In this document: one piece after another, positions 25,452 to 34,035 of the stretch
How positions within the stretch are numbered: position 1 is the first letter of the stretch
Layout of the letters: each line of letters begins with the position of its first letter
Source of the DNA: Azospirillum sp. TSA2s
GTDB taxonomy: Bacteria > Pseudomonadota > Alphaproteobacteria > Azospirillales > Azospirillaceae
Direction of reading: 5' to 3'
Length of the DNA stretch: 64,000 nucleotides
Assembly: GCF_004923315.1 (NCBI RefSeq)
Contig: NZ_CP039647.1
Coordinates: 434,001 to 498,000, forward strand
Notes under the pieces: generated by a model
The model's database searches: none
What the model was told of the DNA's origin: nothing
Seen by the model: the letters and a program-made list of their open reading frames with translations, nothing else
Program-made: the position numbers and the translations under genes

Positions 25452-26146
25452 GCGGGGCGATCCGCAACCTGATCCTGACCGGTGGCATCGGCCATCCCTT
25501 CGCCGACGCGGCTCCGGCGCTGGACCGGATCCTGGCCGATGCTGGGGCTGTCTCGACCGTCACTGACGACATCGAAGGCGGGCTGGAGGCGCTGGATCGG
25601 GGCGGCTTCGACCTGCTCACCGTCTATGCGCTGCGCTGGCGGATGCTGGGCAGCGAGAAATACGCCCCGCATCGCGAGCGCTGGGCCTTTTCGCTGTCGC
25701 AGGCCGGACGGGAGCGGCTTTCGCGCTTCGTCACCGGCGGAGGCGGGCTGCTCGGGCTGCACACTGCGCTGATCTGTTTCGACGACTGGGCGGAATGGAG
25801 GGATCTGCTGGGGGGGGCCTGGGTGTGGGGCCGCTCCGCCCATCCGCCGCGCGGCCCGGTCACCCTGGTCCCTACCAACGCTCCCCATCCCCTGACCGCC
25901 GGCTTGCCGCCCTTCACGGTCACCGATGAGGCTTATGGCGACTTTGATCTGGCCGAGGGCATCCAACCGCTGGCGATCGTGGCGTCGGAGGAGGGAGGGG
26001 CCTGGCCCGCCTTGTGGGCGCGCGACGTCGGCCGGGGCCGGGCAGTGGCCGACACGCTGGGCCATGACCGTGCGTCCCTGGAACACCCGGTGCACCGCCA
26101 AATCCTGACGCGCGCCGCCCTTTGGGCCTGCCGCCGTCCACTCTGA
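25448..26146 (+). CDS. ThuA-like domain protein (glutamine-amidotransferase-like fold)
   Basis: A 232-residue ThuA-domain protein: NLILTGGIGHPFADAAPALD at the N terminus, FVTGGGGLLGLHTALICFDD around the nucleophile-elbow position, WRDLLGGAWVWGRSAHPPRG, and GGAWPALWARDVGRGRAVAD with HD in the last strands. ThuA was found in trehalose use in rhizobia and the domain appears in carbohydrate-catabolic operons with 3-keto sugar enzymes; its biochemical role is not settled. Its presence supports a sugar-like or polyol-like substrate for the operon. Confidence 0.82.
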   Translation: MSGAIRNLILTGGIGHPFADAAPALDRILADAGAVSTVTDDIEGGLEALDRGGFDLLTVYALRWRMLGSEKYAPHRERWAFSLSQAGRERLSRFVTGGGGLLGLHTALICFDDWAEWRDLLGGAWVWGRSAHPPRGPVTLVPTNAPHPLTAGLPPFTVTDEAYGDFDLAEGIQPLAIVASEEGGAWPALWARDVGRGRAVADTLGHDRASLEHPVHRQILTRAALWACRRPL

Positions 26147-26179
26147 AAGCCATCCTGCCCTGCAAGAGGAACCGTCCCA

Positions 26180-27076
26180 ATGAACAGCCTTCATGCGCAA
26201 GCCGCCTCTCCGGCCGATACCTCAAACCGCCCCATCTCCCTGTTCATACCGCTCGACGGCATCATCGGGGCGGAGACCGACGGGCTCGACCTGTCCCGGC
26301 CGCTCGACGGCGGGACGGTTGAGGCGGTTCGCGCGGCCTTCCGCGACCATCATCTGCTGGTGATCCGCAACCAGTCGCTGGACAAGGAGCGCATGTACCG
26401 GTTCGCCGAACTGTTCGGCCCCATCGAAGGCCACATGATCCGGCTGGCCGACGGGTCGAAGTGGGACGCGGTCCACACCATCACCAACCTGGATGCTGCC
26501 GGCAACCCGGTGGCCAAGCCCTTCATCAGCTCCAACTATTTCTGGCACACAGACAAGTCCTTCCTCCGCGAGCCATCGCTGCTGACGATGCTGCAGGCGG
26601 TGGAACTGCCGCCGAACGGCGGCGACACGCAGTTCGCCGACATGACCGCCGCCTTTGACGCCCTGCCGGAGGCCACGCGCCGGCGGATCGACGGACTGAA
26701 GTCGGTGCAGAGCCTGGAATTCATGCGCCGCTACACCGGCAGCGCCCCGCCGACCGAAGACGACATTGCCGCCGCTCCGCCCATTGCCCATCCGCTGGTC
26801 CGCACCCATCCCGAGACCGGCCGCAAGAGCCTCTACATCGGCATGTACAGCTCCCACATCGAGGGCCTGCCGGAGGAAGAGGGACGCGCCCTGCTGGAAG
26901 AGCTGCTGGAGCACGCGACGCAGGACCGTTTCGTCTTTACCCACCGTTGGCAACACGGCGATCTCGTCTTCTGGGACAACCGCTGCCTGCTGCACCGGGC
27001 CACGGCCAACTTCGAGATGGGCAAGCACCGCCGCGTGCTGATGCGCGTCGTGGTGAAAGGCTCCGTACCGGAGTGA
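26180..27076 (+). CDS. TauD/TfdA-family Fe(II)/2-oxoglutarate dioxygenase
   Basis: A 298-residue non-haem iron dioxygenase. The facial triad is H-x-D in YFWHTDKSFLREPS (about residues 122-124) and the distal His in WDNRCLLHRATANFE (about 274); the 2-oxoglutarate Arg lies in MGKHRRVLMRVVV. The N terminus LSRPLDGGTVEAVRAAFRDH is typical. TauD-type enzymes hydroxylate next to sulfonate, ether or sulfate groups and release sulfite or a phenol. Last gene of the operon, followed by a strong hairpin. Possible first catabolic step for the imported compound; substrate unproven. Confidence 0.92.
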   Translation: MNSLHAQAASPADTSNRPISLFIPLDGIIGAETDGLDLSRPLDGGTVEAVRAAFRDHHLLVIRNQSLDKERMYRFAELFGPIEGHMIRLADGSKWDAVHTITNLDAAGNPVAKPFISSNYFWHTDKSFLREPSLLTMLQAVELPPNGGDTQFADMTAAFDALPEATRRRIDGLKSVQSLEFMRRYTGSAPPTEDDIAAAPPIAHPLVRTHPETGRKSLYIGMYSSHIEGLPEEEGRALLEELLEHATQDRFVFTHRWQHGDLVFWDNRCLLHRATANFEMGKHRRVLMRVVVKGSVPE

Positions 27077-27083
27077 CGTGCGC

Positions 27084-27118
27084 GGCCCCGGCGGCAGATC
27101 GATGCGACCGCCGGGGCC
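27084..27118. terminator. bidirectional hairpin between two convergent operons
   Basis: GGCCCCGGCGG (27084-27094) and CCGCCGGGGCC (27108-27118) form a perfect 11-bp GC stem with a 13-base loop, between the TauD-type dioxygenase stop (27076) and the convergent amidohydrolase stop (27125). There is no clear T-tract. Confidence 0.7.
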
Positions 27119-27124
27119 GGCTCC

Positions 27125-27940
27125 TCAGGCAAGCCCCAGCAGGCGGCGGGCGTTGCCGCCCAGGATCTCCGCGCAATCCCCATCGGTCAGGTCGGAGGCG
27201 AGGATTTCCAGCAGGGGGAACGGAACGCTGAACAGTTTGGGCGAGGAGTAGAAATCCGTACCCAGCAGCAGCCGCTGCACTCCCGCCTCGCGCACGAAAC
27301 GCTCGATCATGTGGGAAACCGGAACCATCACCCCGGTGTCGAACAGGATGTTCGGATGGCGCCGGGCGATGTGCGGCATCCAATGGGCGAAATCGGGAGA
27401 CGAGAAGGCGTCCAGCGCGACGAATTGGACATCGCGGAAGCGTTCGGCCAGAACCTCCAGCTTCCAAGGGGATTCCAGCTTGGAATCGCCGATGATGTGG
27501 ATGAAGGCCGGCACGCCGTGATGACGAACGCGCTCCAGCAGCGCGTCCATGCGCGGATGGTCGATGGCGCAGCCCTGGAACCGGTGGTGCCAGACGATGC
27601 CCTTCATCCCGAGAACCTGGATGCAGCGGTCGATCTCGTCCAGCGCCGCGTCCCCTTCCAGCGGGGAAACGGTGGCGAGCGCCGCCGGGAAACGGTCGCT
27701 CCAGCGGTCGCGGTACTCCGCGACCTGATCGTTGACGCGGCGGGTGTCGGCGATGCCGTTCGGCGCCTGATAGCCGTTGGATGGCATCAGCAGGGCCTGG
27801 GCGATGCCGTTGCGGTCCATGAAGGCGATCCGCTGCTCGGCATCTGCAGTCATACCGCCCGAAGCGCCGCCGCCGACAATGTCGAGCGAGCCGACATGGT
27901 GATGCAGGTCGAAGACCTGGAAGGATTTGGCGTCACGCAT
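27125..27940 (-). CDS. amidohydrolase family 2 protein
   Basis: A 271-residue TIM-barrel hydrolase. HxH is in VFDLHHHVGSLD (residues 11-13), His in VPAFIHIIGDSKLES (about 160) and Asp in RLLLGTDFYSSP (about 228), the normal GTD block. It acts on a small acid, lactone or amide. The start at 27940 overlaps the stop of the enoyl-CoA hydratase gene by eight bases, placing it last in the long minus-strand acyl-CoA operon. It is not close in sequence to the amidohydrolase at 19558. Confidence 0.82.
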   Translation of the reverse strand: MRDAKSFQVFDLHHHVGSLDIVGGGASGGMTADAEQRIAFMDRNGIAQALLMPSNGYQAPNGIADTRRVNDQVAEYRDRWSDRFPAALATVSPLEGDAALDEIDRCIQVLGMKGIVWHHRFQGCAIDHPRMDALLERVRHHGVPAFIHIIGDSKLESPWKLEVLAERFRDVQFVALDAFSSPDFAHWMPHIARRHPNILFDTGVMVPVSHMIERFVREAGVQRLLLGTDFYSSPKLFSVPFPLLEILASDLTDGDCAEILGGNARRLLGLA

Positions 27941-28703
27941 CCGATGTCCTCCAGAAATCGCTGTAGTCGGGCCGCCGTCGGTCGCGGAAGGCTCCCAGCC
28001 CCTCCGTCCATTCGCCGGGAGGCACCTCGGCCAACATCGCCCGCACTGCCGTCCAGTCGAGCGGCGCCGCGCGGCGCACCGCGCGCTTGACCGTGGCGAT
28101 GGCCCCCGGCGGCGCACCGTCGGTGATGGCCCGTGCCAACTCCACCGCGCTGTCCACGGCGTTTCCGGGCGGGACGACGCGGGAGACCAGTCCCAATGCT
28201 GCCGCCTCCTCTGCCCCGATGCGGCGGCGGGTCAGGATCAGGTCCAGGGCATGGCGCGGGCCGGCGATCTGGGCCAGCCGCGCCAGCCCGGTGTTGGGCA
28301 CCACCCCCAGCCCCAGTTCGGGCAGCGCGAAGACGGCGTCCGCCGCCGCGACCACCAGATCGCAGCACAGCGTCAGCTCGAACCCGCCGCCGAGCGCCCG
28401 GCCATGGACGGCGGCGACGGTCGGGCGGGAATAACCGTCCAGCCGCTCGAACAGGTCCATCGGCGTCGGCCCGCCGGGTGTCGGCGTCATCCAGCCGGCG
28501 TCCAGCAGGTCGCCGATGTCGGCCCCGGCGCAGAAGGAGGGGCCGTCGCCGGCGATGACCAGGGCGGCGGCCTGACGGGCGTCCGACCGGTCGAGCGTGG
28601 CGAGCAGGTCGGCCACCAGATCGACGGCCAGCGCGTTGTGGCGGTCGGGCTTCGTCAGGGTGATCAGCCCGACCGTTCCGCGGCGTTCGAAGCGGACCAT
28701 CAT
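27933..28703 (-). CDS. enoyl-CoA hydratase/isomerase family protein
   Basis: A 256-residue crotonase-fold enzyme. The oxyanion-hole blocks are ALVIAGDGPSFCAGADIGDL (about residues 55-74) and VAAVHGRALGGGFELTLCCD (about 100-119), with LPELGLGVVPNTGLARL following. It hydrates or isomerises an enoyl-CoA. A short acidic residue is present at the second catalytic position (PELGL) but the first is less clear. It lies one base downstream of the binding-protein gene in the Liv-type operon and overlaps the amidohydrolase. Confidence 0.9.
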   Translation of the reverse strand: MMVRFERRGTVGLITLTKPDRHNALAVDLVADLLATLDRSDARQAAALVIAGDGPSFCAGADIGDLLDAGWMTPTPGGPTPMDLFERLDGYSRPTVAAVHGRALGGGFELTLCCDLVVAAADAVFALPELGLGVVPNTGLARLAQIAGPRHALDLILTRRRIGAEEAAALGLVSRVVPPGNAVDSAVELARAITDGAPPGAIATVKRAVRRAAPLDWTAVRAMLAEVPPGEWTEGLGAFRDRRRPDYSDFWRTSDA

Positions 28704-28704
28704 C

Positions 28705-29904
28705 TTACGGTGCCGGATAGACGAGCTTGCCGCTGGCCTTGGCCGGGGGATAGACGATCTCCTCCCCCTCCTTGCGGTGCTGGACGATGACCATCGTTTC
28801 GTCCGACAGCAGCTGGTGCAGGCCGCCGCCTTCCGACGGTCGGTAGCCGATCTTGCCGTAGGGGGTGTCGAAGGTGGCGGTGGACAGCGCCTTGCGCACC
28901 TTGTCCTGGTCCAGCGTGCCGGCGCTCTCGATCGCCTTGGCCAGGGTCATCATGCCGGTATAGCCCTGGGGAAAGACGGGAGCGATGGTCTGGCCCTTCG
29001 CCTCCACCTTGCGGATCAACTCGGCGGCAGCAGGGGTGCGGTCGGCGGTGGACCATTCGGTGATCATGGTCAGCCCCTCGCTCATGTCGCCGTAGTCGGT
29101 GCGACGGTCGCCGGCGGACACCACCATGGTCAGCTTCGGCTTGATCCCCAGGCTCTTCATCTGGCGGACGAGCTGGAGGTTGTCGCCCGAGTAACCGACG
29201 GAGAAAAAGGCGTCGGGGTTCAACGACTTGACGCGGGTCAACACCGGCGAGAGGTCTGGCGAGCCGGATTTGAACGGCTCCTTCATCACCAGCTTGATCC
29301 CGGCCTTCGTCAAATATTCTTCGGCATATTTGGCCGCGTCGGCGCCGTAGAGCCCGTCCTCATAGGCCAGCGCCACCGTCTTGACCTTGGGGTCGATGGA
29401 GGCGAGGAAACTCGAAGCCGCCTTCTGGCGGTGATAATCCCAGATGTAGATATGGTAATACCAGTCCTCCGTGCCGAAGGTCTTCTCCAGCCGGACGGAC
29501 GAGGAGCCGGTGTGGATGAACAGCGGCTTGTAGCGCTTGATGCTGGACAGCAGCGCGAAGTCGGCCGTGCTGCCGTATCCGCCGACGAAGGCGTAGACCT
29601 TGTCCTCGGTCACCATCTTGGAGGCGATGGTGGCGGCGGTGTTCGGTTCGCTCTTGGTGTCCTCGATCAGCAGGGAGACTGGACGGCCGAGCAGGCCGCC
29701 GGCGGCGTTGATCTCGTCCGCCGCGAACTGCACGCCGGCCAGGATGGTCTGGCCGCCCACCGCCAGGACGCCGGTCAGCGGCAGCGGCACGCCGATCCGG
29801 ATCGGCTCCGCCGTCTGGGCGGCAGCCGGAGTTGGGCCGTTCATCGCGAGCGCGACGATGCCGAGTGCTGCGGCGCCGGCCGCCAGCCGTTTCACGAAAC
29901 GCAT
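28705..29904 (-). CDS. ABC importer solute-binding protein, branched-chain amino acid / carboxylate type
   Basis: A 399-residue periplasmic protein with signal peptide (residues 1-29, ending TPAAA-QTAEP) and the Peripla_BP_6 start IRIGVPLPLTGVLAVGGQTI, followed by AGVQFAADEINAAGGLLGRP and the KMVTEDKVYAFVGGYGSTAD block. It supplies the LivHMGF-type transporter encoded just upstream in the same operon. In catabolic acyl-CoA operons such binding proteins often bind aromatic or short carboxylic acids rather than leucine. It is separated from the DUF35 gene by about 50 bases containing a GGAGG site. Confidence 0.9.
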   Translation of the reverse strand: MRFVKRLAAGAAALGIVALAMNGPTPAAAQTAEPIRIGVPLPLTGVLAVGGQTILAGVQFAADEINAAGGLLGRPVSLLIEDTKSEPNTAATIASKMVTEDKVYAFVGGYGSTADFALLSSIKRYKPLFIHTGSSSVRLEKTFGTEDWYYHIYIWDYHRQKAASSFLASIDPKVKTVALAYEDGLYGADAAKYAEEYLTKAGIKLVMKEPFKSGSPDLSPVLTRVKSLNPDAFFSVGYSGDNLQLVRQMKSLGIKPKLTMVVSAGDRRTDYGDMSEGLTMITEWSTADRTPAAAELIRKVEAKGQTIAPVFPQGYTGMMTLAKAIESAGTLDQDKVRKALSTATFDTPYGKIGYRPSEGGGLHQLLSDETMVIVQHRKEGEEIVYPPAKASGKLVYPAP

Positions 29905-29956
29905 GGTTTCCTCCTGTTCTTATGATCGTTGTTCGCGGGTGGTCTCCGCCGCCGGT

Positions 29957-30373
29957 TCAGCCGGCGGGGGCGCGTTCGAAGAAGGGGTATCGACGGTCGC
30001 CGATCTGCGGGAAGACGACGGACACGGCATCGCCGCCGCGCACGGCCGGGGCGTTGTCGCCGATCAGCCGGCTGAGCATCCGGGGGCCTTCGGCCAGATC
30101 GACGAGCACCACCGTGTAGGGAAGCTGGCCGCTCCATGCCCCACCCTGGAAGGCGACGTGGACATGGCTGTGGGAAAAGACGGTCCCCCGGCCTGACATC
30201 CGCTGCCAGCCTAGCGCCGTATCGCCGCAGAGCGGGCAGTGCCGGCGCGGGTAGTAGAAGAGATGGCCGCAGCGTCCGCATTTGGGGAACAGCAGTTCTC
30301 CCCGGTCGCACGCATCCCAGAAGGGAGCGCTGGCCCCGGTCGGGTTCGGCGGGGTGGCGAGAAGATCCAGCAT
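29957..30373 (-). CDS. zinc-ribbon / OB-fold protein (DUF35), thiolase partner
   Basis: A 138-residue protein: a rubredoxin-like zinc ribbon with CxxC twice (PKCGRCGHLFYYPRRHCPLC, residues 32-51) followed by an OB-fold domain (GTVFSHSHVHVAFQGG onwards). DUF35 proteins bind SCP2-type thiolases and their acyl-CoA substrate, as in steroid side-chain aldolase and acetone/acetoacetyl systems. The start codon overlaps the thiolase stop by one base (TGATG), so the two are made in equal amounts. This layout predicts a two-protein thiolase or aldolase complex. Confidence 0.9.
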   Translation of the reverse strand: MLDLLATPPNPTGASAPFWDACDRGELLFPKCGRCGHLFYYPRRHCPLCGDTALGWQRMSGRGTVFSHSHVHVAFQGGAWSGQLPYTVVLVDLAEGPRMLSRLIGDNAPAVRGGDAVSVVFPQIGDRRYPFFERAPAG

Positions 30374-31536
30374 CAGGGTTTCTCCAGAATCATGGCGCCG
30401 CAGACCGAGAAGATGCCGCCGTTGCCACTGACCAGCGCCCGGCGCGCGCCCTCCACCTGCCGCCTCCCGGCTTCGCCGCGCAGCTGGCGGACCGCCTCGG
30501 TGATGTGGAGCATTCCGCCGATGTGCGCCTGGGACAGCAGGCCGCCATGGGGGTTCAGCGGCCTGCGGCCACCGAGATCCATGGCACCCGAGCGCACCAG
30601 CGATCCGCCTTCGCCCGGTCGCGCGAAGCCCAGCGCTTCCAGCGACACCAGCACCGAGATGGTGAAGGCGTCGTGCAGGTTGGCGAGCTGGATGTCCTCC
30701 GGCCCCATGCCCGCCGCCTCGTAGGCGTCGGCGCCGGCGGCGGCCATCCCGAGTTCCGGAATGTCCGGCATCAGGGCCACCGAGTTGTGGGTGGTCTTCA
30801 TGCCGATGGCGCGGATGGCGACGCCGCGGCCACGGCCCTGCGGCGCCCGCCCGGCCCGCGTCAGAACCAGCGCGCCGCCGCCGTCCGACACCAGCGAACA
30901 GTCGAGCAAGCGCAGCGGGCTGCTGATGAGGCGGCTGGCCCGGTAATCCTCCAGCGTCATCGGCTTGCGCATCTGCGCGTTGTCGTTCAGCAGCGCGTGG
31001 CGGCGCGTGACCAGGGCGACCGCCGCCAGATCCGCGTTGGTGGCGCCGTAGAGGTCGAGATAGCGCTGGGCGAGCAGGGCGTAGGGGATCACCATGCCGT
31101 GCAGGCCGAACGGCTCCTCCCACTCCTCCCCGCCCAGCAGATTGTGCATGTGCAGGCCCTGCGCGCCCGCGGGGCGGCCGGTCAGGGCGTTCTCGCCGTA
31201 GACGCAGGCGGCCACGTCGCAATAGCCGCTTTCGATGGCCCAGACCGCCTGCTGCAGCATGGTCATGCCGGTGACGGTGCCGCCGACATCGACCGTGCAG
31301 GCGAAGCGGGGCGCCACCCCCAGATGCTCGGCCAGCGTGGACGAGAACATGCTGTTGGGGGTGGCGTAGGGATCGAGGTTGATCAGTCCGTCGAGATCGG
31401 ACAGGGCGAAGCCCGCGTCGCGCAGCGCCGCGAGAACGGCCGCCGCCTGGATTTCGACCGGCGACCAGCCGGGCAGGCGACCGACGGGGGTTTCGCCGAT
31501 GCCCGCGATGACGACGTCGGAACCGACTGCCGGCAT
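30373..31536 (-). CDS. thiolase-like acetyl-CoA acetyltransferase, SCP2 type
   Basis: A 387-residue thiolase-fold protein. It has the SCP2-thiolase N terminus (DVVIAGIGETPVGRLPG), the FACTVDVGGTVTGMTMLQQA block where the nucleophilic Cys would sit, NLHDAFTISVLVSLEALGFA (NxHDAFT is the SCP2 hallmark His), NPHGGLLSQAHIGGMLHITE and GNGGIFSVCGAMIL near the end. Such proteins cleave or condense 3-keto or beta-hydroxy acyl-CoAs and work with a DUF35 partner, here the next gene. The likely nucleophile region lacks the canonical GCSxG motif, so lyase (aldolase) rather than thiolase chemistry is possible. Confidence 0.88.
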   Translation of the reverse strand: MPAVGSDVVIAGIGETPVGRLPGWSPVEIQAAAVLAALRDAGFALSDLDGLINLDPYATPNSMFSSTLAEHLGVAPRFACTVDVGGTVTGMTMLQQAVWAIESGYCDVAACVYGENALTGRPAGAQGLHMHNLLGGEEWEEPFGLHGMVIPYALLAQRYLDLYGATNADLAAVALVTRRHALLNDNAQMRKPMTLEDYRASRLISSPLRLLDCSLVSDGGGALVLTRAGRAPQGRGRGVAIRAIGMKTTHNSVALMPDIPELGMAAAGADAYEAAGMGPEDIQLANLHDAFTISVLVSLEALGFARPGEGGSLVRSGAMDLGGRRPLNPHGGLLSQAHIGGMLHITEAVRQLRGEAGRRQVEGARRALVSGNGGIFSVCGAMILEKP

Positions 31537-31560
31537 GGGGTGTCCTCCGTTTCCGATGCG

Positions 31561-32283
31561 TCAGACGCCCAGATAGGCGCTGCGCAGCTTTTCGTGGTTG
31601 ACGACCTCGGCCATCGGCCCGGAGAGGGCGGTCCGCCCCTCCTCCAGCACGACGCAATGGTCGGCGATGTGGGTGGCGTAGCCGACATTCTGCTCAGCCA
31701 TGACGATGGCGCAGCCGGTCTCCCGCTTGATCTTGGCGAGGGTTACAAACAGCTCCTCGACGACGATCGGGGCCAGCCCGGCCGACGGCTCGTCCAGGAT
31801 CAGGGCCGACGGCTCGGCCATCAGGGCGCGGCCGATCGCCAGCATCTGGCGCTGGCCACCGCTCATGGTTCCGGCGATCTGGCGGCTGCGGTCGCGCAGG
31901 ATCGGTAAATAGCCGCACACCATGTCGCGCAGCCGTCCGTAGGGCGCCTGCCGCCGCCGTCCCGCCGCGGCACCGTGTGCGCCCAGCAGGTTGTCCTCGA
32001 CGCTCAGGTTCGGGAAGCAGCGCGCCCCGTCCGGGACCAGCACCACGCCATGGGCCGGAAGCTGCCAGGGCGCGCAGCCGCTGAGGTCCTCGCCGTCCAG
32101 CGCCAGATGGCGGTCACTGGTGGCGACGGTACCGGCGAGCGCCCGCAGCGCCGTGGTCTTGCCGGCGCCGTTGGAACCGAGGATGACGAGCATGTGCCCG
32201 CTCTCCACCGCGATGTCGAGCTGGTGGAGGACGCGCAGGCGGTCGTAGGACGCGCCGCCGATCCGTCCGACGAAGCGGCTCAT
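31561..32283 (-). CDS. ABC importer ATP-binding protein, LivF type
   Basis: A 240-residue ATPase: Walker A LGSNGAGKTTALRALAG (about residues 38-54), signature TMSGGQRQMLAIGRAL, Walker B ALILDEPSAGLAP, and switch His-like position in VMAEQNVGYATHIAD, the LivF hallmark. The start at 32283 overlaps the LivG-type gene stop by ATGA. One of the two ATPases of the Liv-type importer of this operon. An insertion GAAAGRRRQAPYGRLRD after the Q-loop region is longer than in LivF of E. coli. Confidence 0.93.
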   Translation of the reverse strand: MSRFVGRIGGASYDRLRVLHQLDIAVESGHMLVILGSNGAGKTTALRALAGTVATSDRHLALDGEDLSGCAPWQLPAHGVVLVPDGARCFPNLSVEDNLLGAHGAAAGRRRQAPYGRLRDMVCGYLPILRDRSRQIAGTMSGGQRQMLAIGRALMAEPSALILDEPSAGLAPIVVEELFVTLAKIKRETGCAIVMAEQNVGYATHIADHCVVLEEGRTALSGPMAEVVNHEKLRSAYLGV

Positions 32284-33074
32284 GACGCGAACCCCTTGCC
32301 CAGATAGGCTTCCCGCACCGCCTGGTCGGCCAGCACCGTGGCCGGCGCGCCTTCGGCCAGCAGGCGGCCGTTGTTCAGCACCACGACGCGGTGGCACAGG
32401 CTGGTGATGACGCGCATCAGATGCTCGATGATCACGATGCTGATCCCCTGTTCGTGGACATTGCGGATCAGGCCCATCACCTGCACCGAATCCTCGTGCG
32501 ACAGGCCGGCCATCGCCTCGTCCAGCAGCAGGAGATCCGGCGCGCAGGCGAGCGCGCGGGCGATCTCCAGCCGCCTGAGATCGGTCACCGACAGGTCGCC
32601 GCAGAAGCGGCGGAACAGCGGCCCCAGCCCGCAGAAGGCGGCGATGGAGGCGGCGTCGCCCAGCCCCGGCAGCCGGTGGCGGTCGCGCCCGGCATAGAGC
32701 AGGGGAACCGACAGCACCTCCTCGACGGTCAGGGTGGGGGGGACGCGCGGGATCTGGTAGGTGCGGGCCATACCGGCGCGGACGATGCGGTCGGGACGCC
32801 GCCCGGTCACGTCGCCGCCGCGCAGGCGGATGCGCCCGCCGCGGACGGGAAGCTGGCCCGACACGGTGTTGACCAGCGTGCTCTTGCCCGAGCCGTTGGG
32901 GCCGATCAGGCCGGTGATCTCGCCCGCCGCGATGGACAGCGACACCCCGTCGAGCGCCTTCAGCCCGCCGAAGGCCACGGTCAGATCCTCGACCGCCAGG
33001 ATCGCGCCGTTGGATGTGGCGGCCGGTGTCCGTGCGAGCTGCTCGGCGGGGCCGGGAGAGGCTGTGTCACGCAT
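32280..33074 (-). CDS. ABC importer ATP-binding protein, LivG type
   Basis: A 264-residue ATPase: Walker A IGPNGSGKSTLVNTVSG (about residues 57-73), Q-loop in ARTYQIPRVPPTLTVEEVL, degenerate signature LSVTDLRRLEIARALA, Walker B LLLLDEAMAGLS, and switch His in VIIEHLMRVITSLC. The C-terminal VREAYLGKGF tail is the LivG hallmark. The signature lacks the usual SGGQ, which is unusual for an ABC ATPase; LivF retains it, so one competent site may suffice. Overlaps the permease gene by eight bases and LivF by four. Confidence 0.93.
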   Translation of the reverse strand: MRDTASPGPAEQLARTPAATSNGAILAVEDLTVAFGGLKALDGVSLSIAAGEITGLIGPNGSGKSTLVNTVSGQLPVRGGRIRLRGGDVTGRRPDRIVRAGMARTYQIPRVPPTLTVEEVLSVPLLYAGRDRHRLPGLGDAASIAAFCGLGPLFRRFCGDLSVTDLRRLEIARALACAPDLLLLDEAMAGLSHEDSVQVMGLIRNVHEQGISIVIIEHLMRVITSLCHRVVVLNNGRLLAEGAPATVLADQAVREAYLGKGFAS

Positions 33075-34035
33075 GGCGTTCCCGCTCCTTCTTCTTCTCC
33101 CCGGCGGCGCTCCGCCGTCGGGCCAGCGTTCCGGCCTTGCGCAGCAGGCCGACGATCCCCTGCGGCATGCCGATGACGAACAGGATGATCACGGCGCCGT
33201 AGACCACCTGATAGCCGGTGCCGCCGATGACCGAGCGGGCCACCTCCTCCAGCGCCTTCAGCGCGATGGCGCCCAGCAGCGGGCCGATGGTGGTGTCCAT
33301 GCCGCCCAGCGTGGCGATGGCCAGCGGCAGCACGCTCCAGTTGGTGGTGAAGACGTCGGTCGGTACGACATAGCCGTAGAGGCCGCCGTAGCAGGCGCCG
33401 GCCAGTCCGATCAGCACGCCCGACACGATGAAGGCGAAGATCTTCATGCGCACCACCGGCACGCCGCTGGCCGCGGCCAGTTCCGGCTTGGTGCGGATCA
33501 TGAAGAAGGCCGGGCGGAAGCGCAGGCCGAGCAGCGCGTCCGACAGAGCCACCGCCGCCAGCAGCAGAAGCCCGATCAGTCCGAGCTGCCAGCGCGGATC
33601 GCCGTCCGCCAGCACCGGCGGCGCGATGCCGCCCGAACCGCCGGTCCAGTCGGGGAACACCACGACCAGCACCTGCATCGACAGGGCGAAGCCCAGCGTG
33701 GCGATGGCGAAATACATCCGGCGCAGCCGCAGGGTCAGCAGGCCGAGCAGCGTCGCCGCCAGCGCGCAGACCACCGCCACCGCGATCCAGGCCAGCGCCA
33801 GCCCGATCAGCGGTTCGAAGATCGCCAGCGTGTAGGACCCGATGCCGAAGAAGGCCGCCGACCCCAGCGACACCTGACCGGTGCGCGACAGGATGTCCCA
33901 GGCCAGGGCGGTGATCGCGGTGATGGCGACGCCGATGGCGAGCTGGATCCAGAAGGGCTTGTCGATCCACACCAGTGCCAACGTGACCAGCAGGATGACG
34001 CCGTAGGGGAGAAGCCGCGTGAGTCCGGTCTTCAT
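33067..34035 (-). CDS. ABC importer permease, LivM type
   Basis: A 322-residue membrane protein with about nine hydrophobic segments. The LivM signature AWDILSRTGQVSLGSAAFFG lies near residue 50 and the docking/PDF block GGMDTTIGPLLGAIALKALE near residue 255. The start is 34035, overlapping the LivH stop by ATGA; the much longer open frame that continues upstream in the same phase is non-coding read-through over other genes. The C-terminal Arg/Lys-rich tail is cytoplasmic. Pairs with the LivH-type protein. Confidence 0.93.
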   Translation of the reverse strand: MKTGLTRLLPYGVILLVTLALVWIDKPFWIQLAIGVAITAITALAWDILSRTGQVSLGSAAFFGIGSYTLAIFEPLIGLALAWIAVAVVCALAATLLGLLTLRLRRMYFAIATLGFALSMQVLVVVFPDWTGGSGGIAPPVLADGDPRWQLGLIGLLLLAAVALSDALLGLRFRPAFFMIRTKPELAAASGVPVVRMKIFAFIVSGVLIGLAGACYGGLYGYVVPTDVFTTNWSVLPLAIATLGGMDTTIGPLLGAIALKALEEVARSVIGGTGYQVVYGAVIILFVIGMPQGIVGLLRKAGTLARRRSAAGEKKKERERHA

